NCBI GenBank assembly: GCA_947575425.1
Contig: CANPNQ010000015.1
Span: 1 to 10,209 of the forward strand
DNA length: 10,209 nucleotides
From: an uncultured Erysipelotrichaceae bacterium
GTDB lineage: Bacteria; Bacillota_I; Bacilli_A; Erysipelotrichales; Erysipelotrichaceae
Reading direction: 5' to 3'
The notes beneath the pieces were generated by a model, which searched no databases, had not been told where the DNA came from, and saw nothing but the letters and a program-made list of their open reading frames with translations. Positions 6,885 to 10,209 of the stretch are shown piece after piece (within the stretch, counting starts at the first letter, position 1; each line of letters opens with the position of its first letter). A program made the position numbers and the translations under genes.

Positions 6885-6913
6885 TTTTCATTCACAGTGA
6901 TTTTTGGTAAAAT
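6885..6913 (+). promoter_or_regulatory. Candidate dnaN promoter (extended -10)
   Basis: TGG precedes TAAAAT (6905-6913), an extended -10, with TTTTCA 17 bp upstream as a moderate -35. It lies between the DnaA box at 6867 and the tandem boxes at 6942, so DnaA bound at the origin could affect dnaN transcription. No terminator is visible between dnaA and dnaN, so read-through is also likely. Confidence 0.5.
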
Positions 6914-6941
6914 AAGTAAGGAAAAATAAGGCAGACGGAGG

Positions 6942-6996
6942 TTTTCCACATTTATCCACACCCTTATTATTATATCTTATAAAAATAAAAATAAAG
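6942..6996 (+). other. oriC unwinding region: tandem DnaA boxes, DnaA-trios, AT-rich element
   Basis: TTTTCCACA (6942-6950) and TTATCCACA (6952-6960) are 1 nt apart in the same orientation. CCC follows (6961-6963), then three in-phase TTA triplets (6964-6972), and a run to 6995 that is almost entirely A/T. The lower strand of each TTA reads 3'-AAT-5', which fits the published DnaA-trio pattern 3'-[G/A]A[T/A]-5'. The order matches the basal unwinding system described in B. subtilis. The AT-rich stretch is the probable duplex unwinding element. The dnaN ribosome site AAGGGAG (6997-7003) begins right after it. Confidence 0.8.
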
Positions 6997-7012
6997 AAGG
7001 GAGATTTCAATC

Positions 7013-8131
7013 ATGTACTTTAAGGTTTCCAAAAAAGATTTCTTACAGGCTTTATCCACTTCCGCAAGAGCGATCTCCAATTACAGCCCGCTGCCTGCAT
7101 TCTCGGGAATTAAAATTGAGGCGGAAAAGGATCGTTTGATTTTAACCGGAAGTGATTCCGACATTTCCATTCAAACCGTATTATTACAATCAGAGGATTG
7201 TCCCTTGGAGGTAACAGATAACGGTGCTGTTGTATTGGAATCGAAATACATATTGGAAATCGTACGTAAGATCGATGCCGATATGATTGAGGTAGAAATG
7301 GTCGATGGCACATTGACTAAAATCAGCGGAAAAAGCGCGGAATTTAAAATTAACGGTATGCCTGCCCAAGAATATCCGTTGATCGATTTTGCGAAGCCTG
7401 CGGAAGCATTTACGATGTCGTCACCGATGCTAAAGAAAATTATCAATCAAACCTCTTTTGCGGTTAGTGATAAGGAAACACGCCCGGTATTGACCGGTGT
7501 CAACTTCACCTGTGACGCTACCTCTTTACAATGTGTTGCCACAGATTCGTATCGTTTGGCAAAAAAGACGCTCCATTTAAAAAATCCGGTGAAATTCAAT
7601 ATCACCGTTCCGGGAAAAAGCTTGTCTGAAGTGGTAAAAACACTGGATGTAGAGAGTGAAGTGGAAATTGCGGTTAATGATCGTAAGGCGCAATTTATTG
7701 TGGATCAAACCATTATTCAGACGCGTTTGATCGACGGCGTTTATCCAGAGGTGAATCGATTGATTCCATTGGAATTTGAATATGAATTGACTATGGATAT
7801 CAAAGATCTTCTTGGGGCGATTGATCGTGCCAGCTTTATCAAAAGCGATGGCGTATCGGTCATTAAATTCTCTTTATCAGAGAATGCATGTGTGCTTTCC
7901 AGTAAATCTTTAGAGGTAGGCTCTTCTACCGAGGTATTGAATACAGCCAGCTTTAGCGGCAACCCCTTGGAAATCAGCTGTAATGGTAAATATGTGTTTG
8001 ATGCGGTAAGAGCATTGGAAGGTGATCTGGTGAAAATCTCTTTGTGCGGAGAAATGAAACCGTTTATCATTCAGGCAGTGGGCGATGATAGTTTGATTCA
8101 ACTCGTATTGCCGGTAAGAACCTATGCATAA
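7013..8131 (+). CDS. dnaN: DNA polymerase III beta subunit (sliding clamp)
   Basis: The 372-residue protein has the clamp signature throughout. The N-terminal part contains FSGIKIEAEKDRLILTGSDSD (about 30-50). The middle contains RPVLTGVNF and VATDSYRLA (about 157-190). The C-terminus is LVLPVRTYA, the conserved end of bacterial clamps. Three clamp domains of about 120 residues each are expected (about 1-122, 123-248, 249-372). Two copies form a ring around DNA and tether the replicative polymerase; the clamp also recruits repair and regulatory factors. AAGGGAG lies 9 nt before the ATG. It follows dnaA by 194 bases that hold the unwinding part of oriC. A strong terminator lies about 90 nt after the stop codon, so it does not form an operon with the next gene. 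Confidence 0.98.
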   Translation: MYFKVSKKDFLQALSTSARAISNYSPLPAFSGIKIEAEKDRLILTGSDSDISIQTVLLQSEDCPLEVTDNGAVVLESKYILEIVRKIDADMIEVEMVDGTLTKISGKSAEFKINGMPAQEYPLIDFAKPAEAFTMSSPMLKKIINQTSFAVSDKETRPVLTGVNFTCDATSLQCVATDSYRLAKKTLHLKNPVKFNITVPGKSLSEVVKTLDVESEVEIAVNDRKAQFIVDQTIIQTRLIDGVYPEVNRLIPLEFEYELTMDIKDLLGAIDRASFIKSDGVSVIKFSLSENACVLSSKSLEVGSSTEVLNTASFSGNPLEISCNGKYVFDAVRALEGDLVKISLCGEMKPFIIQAVGDDSLIQLVLPVRTYA

Positions 8132-8207
8132 TCAAAATATGCTTGTCTTTTGATTCTGTTGCTTTAGAATAAAGAAAACATACGAATATGGATTCCATTG
8201 TCTCAAA

Positions 8208-8317
8208 AGGTATACATTTAGAAACACACGCTTTATCGGGTTGTATGCGTGTGTTTTTCACATCATAATAGCTGAAATGATATGACCCGTTTTTTTGATC
8301 TATCCATAGGTATACAT
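8208..8317 (+). repeat. AGGTATACAT direct repeat, copies exactly 100 bp apart
   Basis: The 10-mer AGGTATACAT occurs at 8208-8217 and 8308-8317, flanking the dnaN terminator. It contains the palindrome GTATAC. The second copy lies within a wider inverted repeat (ATCTAT 8298-8303 and ATAGAT 8316-8321), just before the DUF2130 gene. A protein-binding site is possible. Confidence 0.35.
8222..8258 (+). terminator. Intrinsic terminator after dnaN
   Basis: Perfect 10-bp arms AAACACACGC (8222-8231) and GCGTGTGTTT (8247-8256) with a 15-nt loop, ending in TTTTT (8254-8258). It follows the dnaN stop by about 90 nt. Confidence 0.85.
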
Positions 8318-8322
8318 AGATA
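8295..8322 (+). promoter_or_regulatory. Weak promoter candidate for the DUF2130 gene
   Basis: TTGATC (8295-8300), 16 bp, then TAGATA (8317-8322). Both boxes are weak. It is the best pair I see between the dnaN terminator and the start at 8361, and it overlaps the inverted repeat around GTATAC. Confidence 0.3.
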
Positions 8323-8360
8323 GGCAATGACATGAATAATGAAAAAGGAGGAAATGGTGA

Positions 8361-9671
8361 ATGAATGAGATCAAATGTCCGAATTGCGGTGAGGTATTTG
8401 TAGTAGATGGAAGCGGTTATGCGGATATCGTCAAGCAGGTACGGGATAAGCAGTTTGAAAAGGAATTGCAACAGAGATCACAGGCTTATGATGAAAAAAG
8501 GGAAATGGAATTGCGTCTTGTCAGAGCCGAGATGGAGCAGCAATTCCAAACAGAAAAAAACAAACAGGAGAAAATGATTCAATCCTTGCAGGAGCAGCTC
8601 CAAATGGAAAACAGTAAAAAGCAGCTTGCCCTTCAAGAATTGATGGCAGAGAAGGATAAGGCTTTAGCAGATAAGGAATGGGTGATTCAATCCTTACAAG
8701 CAAAAATGGAAAACTACGAAAAGGAGCAGGAATTAGCAGTTCGTAAGGCCATACAGGAAAAGGAGCGCATGATCGCCGATAAGGAAATTCAGTTGAAAAG
8801 CTTGGAAAATGAGAAAATGCATCAGGAACGTGTATTAAAGGAACAATTTGATCTGCATTTAAAAATGAAGGATGAGGAAATTGAGCGATTAAAGGATTAT
8901 AAGGTAAGCTTATCCACAAAGATGATCGGTGAAAGCTTGGAGCAGCATTGTGAAATAGAGTTTAATAAACTGCGTGCGACCGGATTTCAAAATGCTTCCT
9001 TTGAAAAGGACAATGATAGCCGCACCGGTAGCAAGGGAGATTATATTTATCGCGATTTTGAGGATGGGATCGAATATATATCGATCATGTTTGAAATGAA
9101 AAATGAGATGGATGGAACCGCGACAAAGAAAAAGAATAAGGATTTTTTTAAGGAGCTGGATAAGGATCGCAGAGAGAAGCATTGTGAATATGCGATATTG
9201 GTATCGATGTTGGAAGCTGACAATGAATTATATAACTCGGGAATCGTGGATGTTTCGCATTATTATGAAAAGATGTATGTCATACGTCCGCAGTTTTTTA
9301 TTCCGATTATCACTCTGTTGCGCAATGCCGCCGCAAATTCTTTGCATGTAAAGAAGGAATTGGAAGTCATGAAGGAACAAAATATCGATATTACCCATTT
9401 TGAAGAGAATCTCAATGATTTTAAGGAGAAGTTTTCCAATAACTTTCGCCTTGCCAGCGATCGCTTTAATAAAGCCATATTGGAAATTGATAAAACAATC
9501 GATCATTTACAGAAAACAAAGGATCATCTGTTATCATCAGAGCGTAACCTGCGCTTGGCCAATGATAAAGCAGATGGATTGAGCATCAAAAAACTGACAT
9601 ATCAAAATCCGACAATGAAAAAGAAATTTGCGGAATTGGAAGAAGATAAAAAGAAAATACCCAGTCACTGA
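8361..9671 (+). CDS. DUF2130-type coiled-coil protein with nuclease-like C-terminal domain
   Basis: The 436-residue protein begins with a CPNC half zinc-ribbon (C6, C9) and [18 protein letters not shown], typical of DUF2130 proteins. A long Glu/Gln/Lys-rich coiled coil spans about 25-185. The C-terminal globular domain (about 186-330) contains GSKGDYIYR (D227) and IMFEMKNE (E245, K247). This is a D...ExK pattern preceded by an acidic helix ([11 protein letters not shown]), as expected of PD-(D/E)XK nuclease folds. A further helical tail spans about 335-436. The start at 8361 has AAGGAGG 9 nt upstream; an out-of-frame ATG at 8354 gives only four codons. There is no hydrophobic segment, so a cytoplasmic protein is expected. 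Family function is, to my knowledge, not established; the nuclease idea is inferred from the motif. It is transcribed apart from dnaN, given the terminator between them. Confidence 0.85.
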   Translation: MNEIKCPNCGEVFVVDGSGYADIVKQVRDKQFEKELQQRSQAYDEKREMELRLVRAEMEQQFQTEKNKQEKMIQSLQEQLQMENSKKQLALQELMAEKDKALADKEWVIQSLQAKMENYEKEQELAVRKAIQEKERMIADKEIQLKSLENEKMHQERVLKEQFDLHLKMKDEEIERLKDYKVSLSTKMIGESLEQHCEIEFNKLRATGFQNASFEKDNDSRTGSKGDYIYRDFEDGIEYISIMFEMKNEMDGTATKKKNKDFFKELDKDRREKHCEYAILVSMLEADNELYNSGIVDVSHYYEKMYVIRPQFFIPIITLLRNAAANSLHVKKELEVMKEQNIDITHFEENLNDFKEKFSNNFRLASDRFNKAILEIDKTIDHLQKTKDHLLSSERNLRLANDKADGLSIKKLTYQNPTMKKKFAELEEDKKKIPSH

Positions 9672-9740
9672 TGATAGATGGACTTTGCATCATGGATCAT
9701 AGGGAATAAATAGACATAGGAAGAACAACAGAGAGAAATG

Positions 9741-9793
9741 GATCGTTACAGAGGATTCAACGAAACTAGATCAAATGGAACGATCTTTTTCTT
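9741..9793 (+). terminator. Probable terminator after the DUF2130 gene
   Basis: Perfect 7-bp arms GATCGTT (9741-9747) and AACGATC (9779-9785) are followed at once by TTTTTCTT. The loop is long (31 nt), which lowers confidence, but the T tract position is right. Confidence 0.5.
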
Positions 9794-9942
9794 AGAAAAT
9801 CAAGGATGGAGAGGATCCTGTGTAGGGAGAAAAAAGTACATACATCGGATGCTATGTATAATTGCTTTGGATAAAGGATGCATAAAAAGAAAAACAAAAG
9901 AAAACGTATCTGCAAAATGTAGGAGGAACATTCAAAAAAATA

Positions 9943-9970
9943 TTGTAATTGAATCGAATTTTGATAAAAT
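9943..9970 (+). promoter_or_regulatory. Candidate promoter of the chromate-transporter gene
   Basis: TTGTAA (9943-9948), 16 bp, then TAAAAT (9965-9970). Transcription would start near 9977, giving a leader of about 150 nt before the start codon at 10127. The rest of the gene-free stretch 9672-9942 holds the probable terminator and an isolated TATAAT (9857-9862) without a good -35. An 87-codon frame there (9738-10001) is not convincing. Confidence 0.5.
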
Positions 9971-9995
9971 AGATGGGAAGAATAGGAAGAGAAAA

Positions 9996-10093
9996 GTATG
10001 AGATCATAGCGGATATGCATCATGTTATGGTGAAAAGCATAACGAGTTAAATGGGAACAGACGATAATCGTTCAGTTTTGGCAGATCTCATAC
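9996..10093 (+). promoter_or_regulatory. Possible structured leader with a 10-bp closing stem
   Basis: GTATGAGATC (9996-10005) and GATCTCATAC (10084-10093) are perfect inverted repeats enclosing 78 nt. An inner hairpin GTTATG / CATAAC (10024-10029, 10038-10043) has an 8-nt loop. The closing stem ends 2 nt before AGGAGG (10095-10100) and 23 nt before the likely ribosome site AGAGG (10116-10120). The layout resembles a cis-acting RNA, but no riboswitch class that I know matches. Confidence 0.4.
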
Positions 10094-10126
10094 AGGAGGC
10101 AGATGGTTCTGCGGTAGAGGTTAATT

Positions 10127-10209
10127 ATGAATACATTACTTCAGTTATATTGGGTCTGGTTTAAAATGGGATTATTCACCTTTGGAGGCGGTTATGCGAT
10201 GCTGCCATT
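10127..10209 (+). CDS. chrA: Chromate transporter (CHR family), N-terminal fragment
   Basis: Only the first 27 codons are in the window. The translation starts MNTLLQLYWVWFKMGLFTFG and continues with GGYAMLP, the N-terminal FxxGxxxFGGGYAM motif of CHR-family transporters. The hydrophobic first segment fits a membrane protein. CHR proteins export chromate in some bacteria. In Firmicutes they often occur as two adjacent half-size genes that work together, and this start looks like such a short form, but the length cannot be seen. AGAGG lies 6 nt before the ATG. Its real substrate may differ from chromate. The gene is cut by the window edge, so completeness and any partner gene are unknown. Confidence 0.85.
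   Translation, partial: MNTLLQLYWVWFKMGLFTFGGGYAMLP

Noticed and set aside
8067..9506. Minus-strand frames of 63-134 codons opposite dnaN and the DUF2130 gene
   Set aside because: They are shadows of strongly supported plus-strand genes and show no family motif or start signal.
9738..10001. 87-codon plus-strand frame
   Set aside because: It begins just ahead of the terminator stem and runs through it and the CHR promoter candidate. It has biased Lys/Arg/Asn composition, and I see no recognisable motif.

Overview
The window is the chromosomal replication-origin region of a low-GC Gram-positive bacterium (Bacillota). The order khpB(jag)-yidC-rnpA-rpmH / oriC / dnaA-dnaN is the classic Firmicute origin layout. 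The DnaA, YidC and RpmH sequences, the AT-rich composition and the TTATCCACA/TTTTCCACA boxes fit. The style of the proteins suggests an Erysipelotrichia-like lineage, but this is an impression, not a demonstrated assignment. Genes left of the origin are on the minus strand and genes right of it on the plus strand, so every gene points away from oriC, in the direction of fork movement.

Left arm (1-4774, minus strand). Read in the direction of transcription it holds a PHP-family metal-dependent phosphoesterase gene broken by a single-base frameshift (4774-3876). Next is rpmH (3707-3573, GTG start) with a near-consensus promoter and its own terminator. Then come rnpA, yidC and khpB (RNase P protein, a lipoprotein-type membrane insertase, and a KH/R3H RNA-binding protein). 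A bidirectional terminator follows, and the arm ends with an unrecognised two-TM membrane protein with a lysine-rich tail.

Origin (about 4832-7012). It is bipartite. Upstream of dnaA lie roughly twelve DnaA-box-like sites in both orientations, nearly all of the variant type TTTTCCAC(N). Between dnaA and dnaN lie two canonical TTATCCACA boxes and one TTTTCCACA. The last two sit side by side, followed by CCC, three TTA triplets and about 30 bp of nearly pure A/T. This is the arrangement of the basal unwinding system (tandem DnaA boxes, GC spacer, DnaA-trios).

Right arm (7013-10209, plus strand). dnaN ends at a strong terminator. It is followed by a DUF2130-type coiled-coil protein rather than the recF/gyrB genes commonly found here. 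A gene-free stretch of 455 bases follows, with a probable terminator, a promoter and a possibly structured leader. The window ends inside the first codons of a short-chain chromate-transporter (CHR) gene.

Together the core genes link initiation (DnaA, DnaN, oriC) to RNA processing and envelope biogenesis (RnpA, RpmH, YidC, KhpB). The PHP gene, the DUF2130 gene and the CHR gene look like lineage-specific neighbours. I see no CRISPR array, insertion sequence, tRNA or rRNA. The best second-look items are the PHP frameshift, the Arg-to-Gln change in the YidC groove, the DnaA-trio element, the nuclease-like D...ExK pattern in the DUF2130 protein and the long inverted repeat ahead of the CHR gene.
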